Source: Acinetobacter sp. P8-3-8
GTDB taxonomy: Bacteria; Pseudomonadota; Gammaproteobacteria; Pseudomonadales; Moraxellaceae
Reading direction: 5' to 3'
Assembly (NCBI RefSeq): GCF_000214135.1
Contig: NZ_AFIE01000040.1
Coordinates: forward strand, 1-33,714
Length of the DNA: 33,714 nt
This document shows, piece by piece, positions 1 to 10,051 of the stretch (positions within the stretch are counted from its first letter, which is position 1; every line of letters begins with the position of its first letter). The position numbers were made by a program, and so were the translations under genes. A model generated the notes under the pieces. The model did no database searches, was not told where the DNA came from, and worked only from the letters and a program-made list of their open reading frames with translations.

Positions 1-1
1 C

Positions 2-91
2 TTTGGTAAAGAGGGGAACACTCGTGAATTCTATGCGGTATTGAATCCAAGGTACTCCCTCCTTTTTCAAAGGAGGGTTGGGGTGGATTAA
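2..91 (+). CDS. possible 3' end of an unidentified gene
   Basis: One forward frame is open from the window edge to a TAA at 89-91 and reads FGKEGNTREFYAVLNPRY followed by a basic tail. The first part looks like ordinary protein. The last 12 or so codons are formed by a palindromic repeat at 57-77, so the tail may be an add-on from repeat insertion. I do not recognise the family. The stretch is short and could be open by chance. Confidence 0.3.
   Translation, partial: FGKEGNTREFYAVLNPRYSLLFQRRVGVD
57..77. repeat. 9-bp palindromic hairpin element
   Basis: CCCTCCTTT (57-65) and AAAGGAGGG (69-77) form a perfect hairpin with a 3-nt loop, followed by a G-rich tail (GTTGGGGTGGATTA). No T-run follows on either strand, so it is not a classical terminator. 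Its form resembles short dispersed palindromic elements of Acinetobacter and related genomes. That it is repeated in the genome is inference, because only one copy is in this window. Confidence 0.5.
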
Positions 92-150
92 AAATGCTTA
101 ACTGACTGGCATTATGCATCTAAAGGCTTTTCTATCTGTAAAATAGAATC

Positions 151-615
151 TTACATTTGAGATTGGATATAATTTTGTAAACCAATCAATTCGATCAAAC
201 GTAATTGCTTTTCAAGCCAATAGGTATGATCTTCTTCTGTATCGTTCATTTGCTGACGTAACATATCACGTGTCACGTAATCGCCTTTTTCTTCACAGAG
301 CTTAACGCCTTGCGCTAACTTTTCACGAACATGATACTCAAGCGCCAAATCTGCTTTTAAACAAGTCACCACATCTTCGCCAGTCACGATATCATCACGA
401 TTCATATTTGGTGTGCCTTCTAGGAATAGCACACGGCGAATCAAAGCATCTGCATGCGATGCTTCTTCTTGCATTTCATGGTCAATACGTTCGAAAATTT
501 TACTTAAACCCCAATCTTCGTACATACGAGAATGGATTAAATATTGATCACGAGCAGCCAGTTCACCACCGATCAACATATTGAGATAATCTACAACTTC
601 TGGATTGCCACGCAT
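151..615 (-). CDS. bfr: bacterioferritin-family ferritin, FtnA-like (lacks heme Met)
   Basis: This is a 154-residue four-helix ferritin subunit that oxidises Fe(II) and stores it as a mineral inside a 24-mer in the cytoplasm. The diiron ferroxidase ligands are all present: E18, E51, H54, E93, E127, H130, with Y25 nearby. At position 52, where classical Bfr has the heme-ligating Met, this protein has Ala ([11 protein letters not shown]). In this feature, in length and in overall sequence it resembles Pseudomonas aeruginosa FtnA, which co-assembles with a heme-binding Bfr subunit. The start is supported by a GGAG Shine-Dalgarno about 8 nt upstream. It is a single-gene unit, divergent from the reductase at 1001, with a good sigma-70-like promoter at 643-671. 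It is often annotated simply as bacterioferritin; ftnA may be the better name. Confidence 0.93.
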   Translation of the reverse strand: MRGNPEVVDYLNMLIGGELAARDQYLIHSRMYEDWGLSKIFERIDHEMQEEASHADALIRRVLFLEGTPNMNRDDIVTGEDVVTCLKADLALEYHVREKLAQGVKLCEEKGDYVTRDMLRQQMNDTEEDHTYWLEKQLRLIELIGLQNYIQSQM

Positions 616-1000
616 TTCAAAAACTCCAAACCCTTTTCAGCTATTATGGACAAATTTTATGAATATTGCAAAAAATAATATTCGTAAGCTTATGATTTTT
701 ATAAAATTAAAATGAGAAACATACGCATTTGCAATTCAGATTCGCTATTTTCCATATAAAAAATAACCTCTTGCGAAAACTTATCTATTTCTGAAAGCTT
801 TTTTTCATTGGAAATGTGATCTGATTCATTTTGTAACCATTAAAAATGCTTCTTATTTCGATACAGTTATTTGATATTTTGTTCTTTATGCAATGAACTG
901 TCACTCATACCAACTGATTCGCTTTATATTGATGATAATATTTAAAGACATTGTCAAACTTAATATTTATGATAGTGAATATTAAAATTAAAAGGAAAAA
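616..1000. other. intergenic region between divergent ferritin and reductase genes
   Basis: This is 385 bp of AT-rich DNA without a credible gene. It holds the ferritin promoter at its left end. At its right end an interrupted inverted repeat, TAATATT (961-967) and AATATTA (978-984), lies 17 nt before the reductase start and could be an operator. The middle part (about 690-930) shows nothing I can name. Confidence 0.5.
643..671 (-). promoter_or_regulatory. sigma-70-like promoter of the ferritin gene
   Basis: Read on the minus strand, TTGCAA (671-666) and CATAAT (648-643) are separated by exactly 17 nt, and the ferritin ATG lies 28 nt further on. A 7-bp inverted repeat, GAATATT (661-667) with AATATTC (677-683), overlaps the -35 box and could be an operator. 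No convincing Fur box is seen here. Confidence 0.6.
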
Positions 1001-2068
1001 ATGATGCCCCAAGGAAATACATCAGCACCAATTCTAGTTACTGGTGCGACTGGCTATATTGCAAGTTGGGTGATTCGTAAACTACTCGAACAAGGTTATA
1101 CCGTTCACGCGACTGTTCGTGATTTAAATAAAAAACAAAGCTTTGCACATTTAGAAAAAATTGCACAAGAAACCTCAGGAACATTGACGTTATTTAAGGC
1201 GAACTTGCTAGAAAATGGTTCATTTGATGAAGCCATGCAAGGCTGCGAAATCGTATTGCATATGGCATCCCCTTTTGTCGTGACCAACTATAAAGATGCT
1301 GTCAAAGACATTATCGAACCTGCGGTTTTAGGAACAGAAAATGTTCTCAACAGTGTCAATAAAACTGAGTCTGTAAAACGTGTCATTGTGACTTCAAGTA
1401 TTGCGTCTACTTATGGTGATGCAATTGATATTTTAGAAACTGAAGAAAATCAATTTGATGAATCACATTGGAATACGACCAGTTCTACAACACACCAACC
1501 TTATCCATACTCGAAAGTCATGGCTGAACGCAAAGCTTGGGAGATGGCAGATGCACAGGACCGCTGGACTTTGGTTTGCGTTAACCCTGCTTTAGTTCTC
1601 GGCCCTTCCCTAACTGCTACAACGCAATCCGGTAGTGTTGAAGTATTAGAACAATTTGCCAATGGTATGACTCTATTTGGTGTTCCGCCAATGTGGAATG
1701 GTATCGTCGATGTCCGTGATGTTGCAGATGCACATATCCTTGCTGCTTTTAATGAAAATGCATCGGGTCGCTATATTATCAGCGGTGGTTCACTCAGCTT
1801 ATTGGAAATGGGGAAAATTTTACGTCAGCATTTTGGACAAAAATTTCCTTTCCCACGTAACCAAGTGCCAAAAAGAATGTTTAAGCTGCTTGGCCCTGCT
1901 TTCGGTTATTCACGTGATTTTATTGAAAAAAATATGGGTTACCCGATTATTTTCAATGCAGATAAAAGTAAGCAAGAACTCGGCGTCACTTATCGCAATA
2001 TTGAAACCAGTTTGGTCGAACACTTCCAACAGCTTTTAGATGATGGCGTGGTGAAAAAGTATATTTAA
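1001..2068 (+). CDS. NAD-dependent epimerase/dihydroflavonol-reductase-like SDR
   Basis: This is a 355-residue extended short-chain dehydrogenase/reductase. The N-terminal Rossmann motif GATGYIA lies at residues 15-21. The active site is YPYSK (Y168, K172), with the serine of VTSSIAS around 132-133. The sequence TVRDLNK after the second strand is the usual feature of NADP-preferring dihydroflavonol-4-reductase/cinnamoyl-CoA-reductase-like members, so it probably reduces an aldehyde or ketone; the substrate is unknown. Two ATG codons are in tandem at 1001 and 1004. AGGA at 993-996 serves either. The gene stands alone and ends at a strong terminator at 2083-2124. Confidence 0.85.
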   Translation: MMPQGNTSAPILVTGATGYIASWVIRKLLEQGYTVHATVRDLNKKQSFAHLEKIAQETSGTLTLFKANLLENGSFDEAMQGCEIVLHMASPFVVTNYKDAVKDIIEPAVLGTENVLNSVNKTESVKRVIVTSSIASTYGDAIDILETEENQFDESHWNTTSSTTHQPYPYSKVMAERKAWEMADAQDRWTLVCVNPALVLGPSLTATTQSGSVEVLEQFANGMTLFGVPPMWNGIVDVRDVADAHILAAFNENASGRYIISGGSLSLLEMGKILRQHFGQKFPFPRNQVPKRMFKLLGPAFGYSRDFIEKNMGYPIIFNADKSKQELGVTYRNIETSLVEHFQQLLDDGVVKKYI

Positions 2069-2082
2069 TTGCTTAAATAATT

Positions 2083-2124
2083 AACATTGGGTTTTCTGTA
2101 AGACTACTCAGAAAACCCAATGTT
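2083..2124 (+). terminator. strong hairpin terminator after the SDR gene
   Basis: AACATTGGGTTTTCTG (2083-2098) pairs perfectly over 16 bp with 2109-2124, with a 10-nt loop. ATACTTTTT follows on the plus strand. It lies between two convergent genes and could also stop transcription of the PepSY gene coming from the other side. Confidence 0.8.
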
Positions 2125-2192
2125 ATACTTTTTAAAATGTAAATTTACTGATCAATGAACCGCATAAAACGTTTTAAATGTACAAATTCAGT

Positions 2193-3815
2193 CTACCGAT
2201 TCGACCAAATCGAACCCACTTCTGCATGCCGCATACGCGTCTGCGCTTGTTGAAAAAAGCGTAAAAAAGCCAATGCAAAAATAATCGCAGAAACATCAAT
2301 CCACCATAAAGAACCAGATGAAGCCCATAGACCAATATTGGGTATACATAATGCAAAAATTGAAGTGATGGGCAATAAAAACAATATGATAGCAATAGCG
2401 AGTAATATTTGAGGCAAGGCTTTAGCTGCACCAATAATAAAAACATATACGATACAAAGGACGAAAACAAAGTAATAGCTATACATAAACAATGCATTGA
2501 TACTTAGTAATTCGGGATAAACAACATAAGCCCAACGCCCGATAAGCATACTGCTGAATATCGCTAAAACACAGCCTAAACATGTACCTACGGTTAAATT
2601 TGCAATCAACCTCACATCTTTACGCTGTTGCGGTGCTGGAAGATTTGGATTTTTCTGCCGCTTAATTCTCGATTCAATCCACAAAATATTACCTGAGTAG
2701 AATAAGAATGCCCCACCAATGCCTAAGACCACATATAACCAACGGGTAATATCACCACCATAATTTCCAAAATGTAGACTAAACATGGACTTAATCACTT
2801 TATCCATGGCTGAACTATGTGTATTGAGATTATTGGTATTGTAGGGTTGATCTTGATAAGGATTAAACGACATCACATCAAAATGATCACCTCGCAACAT
2901 CTGATCAGGACTATATAAACTTGCCCGTGCAGATGCTTTTGCAGGTTGATCTAAATTGTTAAAACTTATTGAAGCAACTTCATAGCCTTGAGCTTGCTGT
3001 TGAATTCGAGTCAATATTTTTTCTACATCCAATTTCGGTGCAGGATCTGCGATACGTACCGCAGGTGGACGCTCAAACATCGGTTTCCCTTTAGACACCA
3101 ATTGCCCAATGGCATCATAAAATAGATCATGGAATGCAAAAATGATGACTGTCACACTAATCAGAATATGAAAAGGCAAGCTGGTAATCCCAACAACATT
3201 ATGTGCATCTAACCAAAAACGCTTTTTATTTTTACCTTTACGAATGGCAAAATAATCTTTGACCAAAGTCGGTAGCAATACAATCAAACCCGTCATTAAG
3301 GCGAGAAAATACAATACTGAAACCACGCCCATGACATAAACACCAACGGTATGGTGTCCTATTGTTCCCGGAACTCCTGCCGTTTCATGTAATTGCTCAA
3401 TCAACCAGCCAAGTTTTGATAGGTTTTCTTGTTCAACATGTAATTTCCCGTCTGATTTAAATGTTGCAAGCATCGTATTTTGATTGGTGTCAAAATCATG
3501 ATCATCTTGCCCATGCTCATCAACAGCTTTCCATTGCATCGGCGCATAATGAAACTCTTTAGAATTTAAATTAATTCGAAAACTTTTGTGTGCTTCTGGG
3601 TATTGCTGTTGAACTTGTGCGACCAAGGCATTGTATTGGTTTGACTGAATCGCAGAGAGGCTTTGTTGTGGTGGCGTTGCCCATTTACTCAAATCATGCT
3701 GAAACATGCTCAATCCACCTGCGAAAAAGCAGATGAATAATAAAATCCCCGCTGTAATTCCAACCCAAGTGTGTAGCTCTTTGGCAAGGCGAAGAATGTC
3801 GGTGCGTACTTTCAT
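2193..3815 (-). CDS. PepSY-associated TM protein, iron-uptake linked
   Basis: This is a 540-residue inner-membrane protein of the PepSY-TM family, which is commonly encoded beside TonB-dependent siderophore receptors. The first helix is at about 17-37, followed by a periplasmic PepSY-type region at about 40-145, helices near 155-185 and 207-230, a second periplasmic part, then a helix near 358-378 and about four more to the C terminus. Histidines flank the helices in a set pattern: H15 (ELHTWVG), H143 (QLHETAG), H205 (DAHNVVG) and H348 (SLHFGNYGG). These are candidate heme ligands by analogy with related siderophore-iron reductases; this is inference. The start is 4 nt after the upstream stop, with AGAGGA inside the last codons of the DUF3649-like gene, so translation is probably coupled. 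Confidence 0.85.
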   Translation of the reverse strand: MKVRTDILRLAKELHTWVGITAGILLFICFFAGGLSMFQHDLSKWATPPQQSLSAIQSNQYNALVAQVQQQYPEAHKSFRINLNSKEFHYAPMQWKAVDEHGQDDHDFDTNQNTMLATFKSDGKLHVEQENLSKLGWLIEQLHETAGVPGTIGHHTVGVYVMGVVSVLYFLALMTGLIVLLPTLVKDYFAIRKGKNKKRFWLDAHNVVGITSLPFHILISVTVIIFAFHDLFYDAIGQLVSKGKPMFERPPAVRIADPAPKLDVEKILTRIQQQAQGYEVASISFNNLDQPAKASARASLYSPDQMLRGDHFDVMSFNPYQDQPYNTNNLNTHSSAMDKVIKSMFSLHFGNYGGDITRWLYVVLGIGGAFLFYSGNILWIESRIKRQKNPNLPAPQQRKDVRLIANLTVGTCLGCVLAIFSSMLIGRWAYVVYPELLSINALFMYSYYFVFVLCIVYVFIIGAAKALPQILLAIAIILFLLPITSIFALCIPNIGLWASSGSLWWIDVSAIIFALAFLRFFQQAQTRMRHAEVGSIWSNR

Positions 3816-3819
3816 TGAA

Positions 3820-4110
3820 TTATCCTCTCAAGCAAAAAACGAGGCTATACGCAATAAAATTAAGCCCACAATAAATCAAAATCGCTTGCCAACCTTTGGG
3901 AATAAAATAGGCAAGGAAAAATATAGGTAACCAAATCCATGGAATAGACCACAGTCCAAACTGTGGTGCTAAACCTTTTTCAAGGTATTGAAAACCACAT
4001 AGCGTAATCAATGCAGCACATGCAATTGCAAAACTTAATCCGAGTACCAAGCCTGCAAAAGTTTTACTCCACCAATCAGGCTGAATCTTTTGCTGACTTA
4101 GAAACTTCAT
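3820..4110 (-). CDS. DUF3649-like small membrane protein
   Basis: This 96-residue protein has three predicted membrane segments (about 18-40, 50-68 and 75-93). Its length, hydropathy and position between a DUF3325-like and a PepSY gene in a siderophore-receptor locus match the DUF3649 family (iron-uptake membrane protein). The family assignment rests partly on context. Its biochemical role is unknown; it may support the PepSY protein. It overlaps the preceding gene by 35 nt in another frame and ends 4 nt before the PepSY ATG. Confidence 0.7.
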   Translation of the reverse strand: MKFLSQQKIQPDWWSKTFAGLVLGLSFAIACAALITLCGFQYLEKGLAPQFGLWSIPWIWLPIFFLAYFIPKGWQAILIYCGLNFIAYSLVFCLRG

Positions 4111-4363
4111 GAGGACTGTACCTTTTGAATAATGGGATAAAAGGAATAAATGACCAAACGACCAGCATCGTCATTAGCCACATAAAAACGGCAACCAATT
4201 TTGGGAGTTGCAATAGAAAAATTGGCAGTGCCAAAACAACTAAAAAAATACCTAAATAATAAAAAGTTTTTGTTAAAGACTGCTTCAATAGGTTCTGATT
4301 TGAATGACTACAATAGATCAGTAAACTGCCTGTAAAACACAATAAGAAAGCTAAAAGCTTCAT
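4076..4363 (-). CDS. DUF3325-like small membrane protein
   Basis: This is a protein of about 95 residues with three predicted helices: an N-terminal signal-like helix (MKLLAFLLCFTGSLLIY) and two closely spaced helices at about 36-75. Size, N terminus and neighbours fit DUF3325, found with DUF3649 and PepSY genes downstream of siderophore receptors. The open frame extends to a TTG at 4375, but the ATG at 4363 gives the family-typical N terminus and is preferred. It is the first gene after the receptor terminator. No promoter or Fur box is visible in the short gap, so expression may depend on read-through. Confidence 0.65.
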   Translation of the reverse strand: MKLLAFLLCFTGSLLIYCSHSNQNLLKQSLTKTFYYLGIFLVVLALPIFLLQLPKLVAVFMWLMTMLVVWSFIPFIPLFKRYSPHEVSKSAKDSA

Positions 4364-4428
4364 CGCTATACCCAAATTTAAATAGGATCGTTCTGCATCT
4401 GTACTTATTAAAAAAAGCGTAAAAGAAA

Positions 4429-4453
4429 AAGCCTATTGCAAAACAATAGGCTT
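4429..4453 (-). terminator. terminator after the siderophore receptor gene
   Basis: On the minus strand AAGCCTATTG pairs with CAATAGGCTT (10 bp, 5-nt loop) and is followed by a T-rich run (TTTCTTTT). It lies 10 nt after the receptor stop and before the DUF3325-like gene of the same direction, so it probably sets receptor expression above that of the downstream membrane genes. Confidence 0.75.
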
Positions 4454-4462
4454 AAAGCACAA

Positions 4463-6619
4463 TTAGAAATCGAAAGTTACACCGACTTTATAAGTACGTG
4501 CAGCACCAATTAATGCATAGTTAGAATTGAATGCGCCTTCCCAATATTTCTTGTTGGTCACATTATCGACATTGGCAAGGAAAGTTGTATTCACACCGCC
4601 AAGTTTGGTTTGATAGCGTGCACCAAGATCAACAATGGTGTAATCAGGTAGTTCTAATGAATTATCGTCATTTAAATATTGCTCGCTCACATAGCTTGCA
4701 CGTGCATTGACATTTAAACCTTCAATTTTAGGTACGCTGTAATCTAAACCCAAAGAAGCAGTGAAGTCTGGTACGCCATAAACCTTTTTACCTTGATGAG
4801 TAGCAGACTTTGTCAGCTCAGCATCAATATATGCCAAATTGCCCATCACACTTAAATTGTCAATCAGATTGCCCGAGAATGACCATTCCACGCCACGAGA
4901 ACGTGATTCCGCACCATCAGTGGTGATTTGCGTAAAAGCAGGATGACTTGAATCAGAATAAGGTGACACCAATAGTCCAGGCTTTTCAATTTGATAAATT
5001 GCCAATGTATGTAGCCATGAACCTAATTGGTATTTACTTCCTATTTCATATTGTTTGGTTTGATACGGTGCAAAAGTTTTACCTGCATTTGGATCAACTT
5101 TTTCTAAAGTTGCATCGACTGTTGCACCTTCAGATAAGCCTTCAACATAGCTCGTATAAAACGATAAATTCTCACCAAATGGTTTTACAACAATCCCTAA
5201 ACTTGGACATACTTTATGCTCACTATAACCTGTCTTTTTGACTAAATTTTTAGTATCAATATCCTGATAACGTGCACCTAAAATAAGTTGCAACTTATCA
5301 TCAAGCATAGAAACTTGATCTGTTAGGGTATAGCTCACATATTCATTATCACCATAAGGTATGATTTCTGGATAAGTATCAGGCATGGTTCCTGTTGTAG
5401 TCGGATGGTACAAATTGGTGGTAAAAGTTTTCTGAGTAGCCCCCTTATGCTGCGTATATTGTCTGGTTAAATAGTCAGCTCTCAAACCTAATGTATGTTG
5501 AATTGATCCTGTTTTAAACTTCGTTTCAAAACCAGCATTTGCAGCAGTATTATGTTCTTCTGAACCCACTCGATAGTATTGTGATGATGCACTACCATCG
5601 GTTTTATTCACAATCATACGTGTGCCAAACAAATGCCCATCATATGATTTTTCTACATAGCCAATTCCTGCAAATGTTTTGAAATCTGGTGTAAATTTAT
5701 ATTCTCCAGATAATCCAACAAATTGACTTTCTGTATTACCTTCCAAGTTAGAGAAATAGTTACTGTCCCCTTTAGGCGCAGAAATCACTTGATTAATACT
5801 GTTCCTTCCGCCCATCGCCACCATCGCAGGTGAGCCACCCTTACGGTTTTCACGAATTGCATAAGAATCAAAATTAATCTTCAATTTATCTGTGGTGTAA
5901 TCTGCTGCAATTGCACCTAGAGCTTGACGATCATTCATCCCATCAATGAAATGCTCACCATCGGCATACGATCCATTGACACGAACTCCAAATTGCTTTT
6001 GATCTCCAAAACGACGTGAAACATCGAAACCAGATTTATAGTAACTATCATCTTCAAAAGACGTAGAAATACGTGTCAACTCTTTATCGGCACGTTTAGA
6101 GTTCGCAATAATCACCCCGCCCACACTGCCTGTTGGTGCAACACCTGCGACCAAAGCATTTGGCCCTTTTAAAACGGTCACGGACTCTAAAAAGTCTGTA
6201 GGCATACGACCATACGGAGTGACGCCATAAAAACCGTTATAGTTCATATCTTCATGATTTACATCAAAACCACGAAGTTTGAAATTTTCATTTAAATGTC
6301 CCTGATTGGTTGTAGTTCTAATACTTGCATCATTCTTTAGCACTTCACCAATCGTTGAAGCTTGTTGTTGTTCAATGAGTTTATCGGTATAGGTTGTAAC
6401 AGTAAAAGGCGTATCAATTGTTGCTTTTTCACCTAAAGCACCTAAATTTGATTGATCCGCAATACGCCCATCTGCATGATCAGACTGTTTTTCAGCATTG
6501 ACTAAAATCGTAGGTAAAGTTGTAATTTCAGTATTTGCCCAAACGGTTGATGTTGTCGCCCCACTGAAAATCACAACTGAAATAGAGTTCATTAAAATCG
6601 TTTTGGAGAATTTTTTCAT
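4463..6619 (-). CDS. TonB-dependent siderophore receptor
   Basis: This is a 718-residue outer-membrane ferric-siderophore transporter. A signal peptide covers residues 1-28 (cleavage near TVWA/NTE). A TonB-box-like segment follows (TLPTILVNAE, about 33-42), then a plug domain to about residue 175 (with LRGFDV, LESVTVLKGPNALV and GSVGGVI) and a beta barrel ending in the usual C-terminal Phe (GVTFDF). The plug motifs place it in the TonB siderophore-receptor family; similarity to ferrichrome/hydroxamate receptors of the FcuA/FhuA type is my impression, and the ligand cannot be fixed from sequence. Two Fur-box-like sites precede it, a terminator follows, and DUF3325/DUF3649/PepSY genes come next. 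Confidence 0.93.
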   Translation of the reverse strand: MKKFSKTILMNSISVVIFSGATTSTVWANTEITTLPTILVNAEKQSDHADGRIADQSNLGALGEKATIDTPFTVTTYTDKLIEQQQASTIGEVLKNDASIRTTTNQGHLNENFKLRGFDVNHEDMNYNGFYGVTPYGRMPTDFLESVTVLKGPNALVAGVAPTGSVGGVIIANSKRADKELTRISTSFEDDSYYKSGFDVSRRFGDQKQFGVRVNGSYADGEHFIDGMNDRQALGAIAADYTTDKLKINFDSYAIRENRKGGSPAMVAMGGRNSINQVISAPKGDSNYFSNLEGNTESQFVGLSGEYKFTPDFKTFAGIGYVEKSYDGHLFGTRMIVNKTDGSASSQYYRVGSEEHNTAANAGFETKFKTGSIQHTLGLRADYLTRQYTQHKGATQKTFTTNLYHPTTTGTMPDTYPEIIPYGDNEYVSYTLTDQVSMLDDKLQLILGARYQDIDTKNLVKKTGYSEHKVCPSLGIVVKPFGENLSFYTSYVEGLSEGATVDATLEKVDPNAGKTFAPYQTKQYEIGSKYQLGSWLHTLAIYQIEKPGLLVSPYSDSSHPAFTQITTDGAESRSRGVEWSFSGNLIDNLSVMGNLAYIDAELTKSATHQGKKVYGVPDFTASLGLDYSVPKIEGLNVNARASYVSEQYLNDDNSLELPDYTIVDLGARYQTKLGGVNTTFLANVDNVTNKKYWEGAFNSNYALIGAARTYKVGVTFDF

Positions 6620-6646
6620 AACATTAAAATATAATAATTAACAAAT

Positions 6647-6665
6647 GATAATGATTATTATATAC
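6647..6665 (-). promoter_or_regulatory. Fur-box-like site, proximal, siderophore receptor
   Basis: GATAATGATTATTATATAC matches the 19-bp consensus GATAATGATAATCATTATC at 14 of 19 positions by hand count. It lies 28 nt upstream of the receptor ATG, where Fur would block transcription when iron is plentiful. Confidence 0.6.
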
Positions 6666-6728
6666 ATTATTAGCATTGTTAAATATTGTAATTATAAATA
6701 TGCTTTTGAAGTTTAATGGTTAATTCCA

Positions 6729-6747
6729 ATAAATGAGAATTATTATC
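6729..6747 (-). promoter_or_regulatory. Fur-box-like site, distal, siderophore receptor
   Basis: ATAAATGAGAATTATTATC matches the Fur consensus at 14 of 19 positions, including a perfect right-hand ATTATC. A further TTGATAATAA follows at once (6750-6759). With the proximal site it suggests two Fur dimers across the promoter. Confidence 0.55.
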
Positions 6748-6802
6748 AATTGATAATAAAATCTAATGACTCTACTTTTGAGTTAATTTTCACTAAAATA
6801 AA

Positions 6803-6831
6803 AAAAGCAAAGACATCAAATCTTTGCTTTT
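6803..6831 (-). terminator. terminator after ligA
   Basis: AAAAGCAAAGA (6803-6813) pairs with TCTTTGCTTTT (6821-6831) over a 7-nt loop, and on the minus strand a T-run follows the hairpin. It lies 47 nt beyond the ligA stop and separates ligA from the receptor promoter. Confidence 0.75.
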
Positions 6832-6877
6832 AAATGCTTATCTAAAATACAAAAATGCTTTAAATATAAGCGATGAA

Positions 6878-8911
<2,034 letters not shown>

Positions 8912-8929
8912 TCATTTCACCATATAAAA

Positions 8930-8945
8930 GGGCGGAAATCCGCCC
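8930..8945 (-). terminator. GC-rich hairpin between zipA and ligA
   Basis: GGGCGGA and TCCGCCC form an almost loopless palindrome (a 6-bp stem with a 4-nt loop is more realistic). TTTTATAT follows on the minus strand. It lies 55 nt after the zipA stop and 21 nt before the ligA ATG, directly next to the ligA ribosome binding site. It may be a weak or partial terminator that lowers read-through into ligA. Confidence 0.5.
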
Positions 8946-9000
8946 AAAATTTTGTATCTATTATAAAACAATTCTAAGATTAGTTGACACTTATCATAGA

Positions 9001-10050
9001 TTAAGCTTCTTGCCCTGAGCGATAATCAATCGCGGTATGACGCCAATGTTCTTTTAACTGTGGTGTAAATTCAAGATTATTTTCATCATAAACTGTCCCA
9101 TCAATTTCACGTGCAATTAAGCCTGCGATACTCACCATAGTATCAAAGCCTTTTTGCACATTTGGATGAGGTAAAGCCAAGAAGAATGCCAAACCTTGTA
9201 CTTGTTCAGTTGACAATGATTCTAAATCAAAACCTTCAGGGCCATTATCTGTGACACGTAAGACTGAGAATAAAAGCGGGCTTTCTTCTTCAGGATTTTC
9301 ATAACGATGAAAACACATCAACTCACCAAAACGTAATCCATATTTTAAAAGCACTTTTAACGTTTTATCACCAGATAATGCTTTACGTGGATTTGGATAA
9401 ACATTCAGTGCAATAATACTTTCAGCGTTTGACAACACACATTCATCATCATGGCGTTGTTGTTGATTTAAATGGACATCCAAGATACTACTTTCTTCAT
9501 CAAACTCTTTGATTTCAGCAGTTTCTACATGTTCTTTTAATTGAAATGCTTCAACTTTATCAACAGGTTTACTTTCCTCAGCAACAACCGATGATTGCTC
9601 ATTTTCAGAAGATTGAGTGTCGGTATCTGTTAATAAATCCGTTGATGAAACGGCTGCATCCTGAACATGCTCAGTCGAAGTTACCACTGTTTCTGCTGAT
9701 TCAGTTTGCTCTTCAGTTTTGCCTAAATGACTTAAAGATGAATGCTCAAGCTTAGTTTCACCTTTCTCTACAGCTTCAACTGAAAGTTGTTGCGATTTTT
9801 CTTCTGCCACTTCAACAGCATCAAGCGCATTTAAACTCGGTTCAACACGTGCTTTGTCTTCAGGCAAGCGATCAGCTTGTAATTGGTCACGTACATGACG
9901 TGGAATCACAGGCTGATTACATTCTTCATTGATATGTAATTCAGATTCTAACGATGGTGCAGCATCATTTGGTTTTCGTAGCACCATTCTTAAACCCACT
10001 AAGATGATGATTACTGCAACAACAATCCCAACAATTGTGGTGACTTCCAT
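9001..10050 (-). CDS. zipA: cell division protein ZipA
   Basis: This 349-residue divisome protein tethers FtsZ to the inner membrane. A single N-terminal membrane anchor spans about residues 5-24 and is followed by a short basic stretch (RMVLRKP). A long acidic, Glu/Ser/Gln-rich disordered linker covers about 30-205. The C-terminal FtsZ-binding ZipA domain spans about 208-345 (ALNVYPNPRKALSG, GFDLESLS, FFLALPHPN). The start codon lies 1 nt after the smc stop, so the two genes are transcribed together and probably translationally coupled. The smc-zipA-ligA order is typical of Acinetobacter and Pseudomonas. Confidence 0.93.
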   Translation of the reverse strand: MEVTTIVGIVVAVIIILVGLRMVLRKPNDAAPSLESELHINEECNQPVIPRHVRDQLQADRLPEDKARVEPSLNALDAVEVAEEKSQQLSVEAVEKGETKLEHSSLSHLGKTEEQTESAETVVTSTEHVQDAAVSSTDLLTDTDTQSSENEQSSVVAEESKPVDKVEAFQLKEHVETAEIKEFDEESSILDVHLNQQQRHDDECVLSNAESIIALNVYPNPRKALSGDKTLKVLLKYGLRFGELMCFHRYENPEEESPLLFSVLRVTDNGPEGFDLESLSTEQVQGLAFFLALPHPNVQKGFDTMVSIAGLIAREIDGTVYDENNLEFTPQLKEHWRHTAIDYRSGQEA

Positions 10051-10051
10051 A

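Noticed and set aside
929-947. GATAAT-containing stretch resembling a Fur box upstream of the SDR gene
   Set aside because: Only about 12 of 19 positions match, in DNA that is mostly A and T; this is weaker than the three sites reported.
2174-2497. Open frame on the minus strand overlapping the end of the PepSY gene
   Set aside because: It is out of frame inside a clear membrane-protein gene; hydrophobic coding sequence easily gives such frames, and no start signal supports it.
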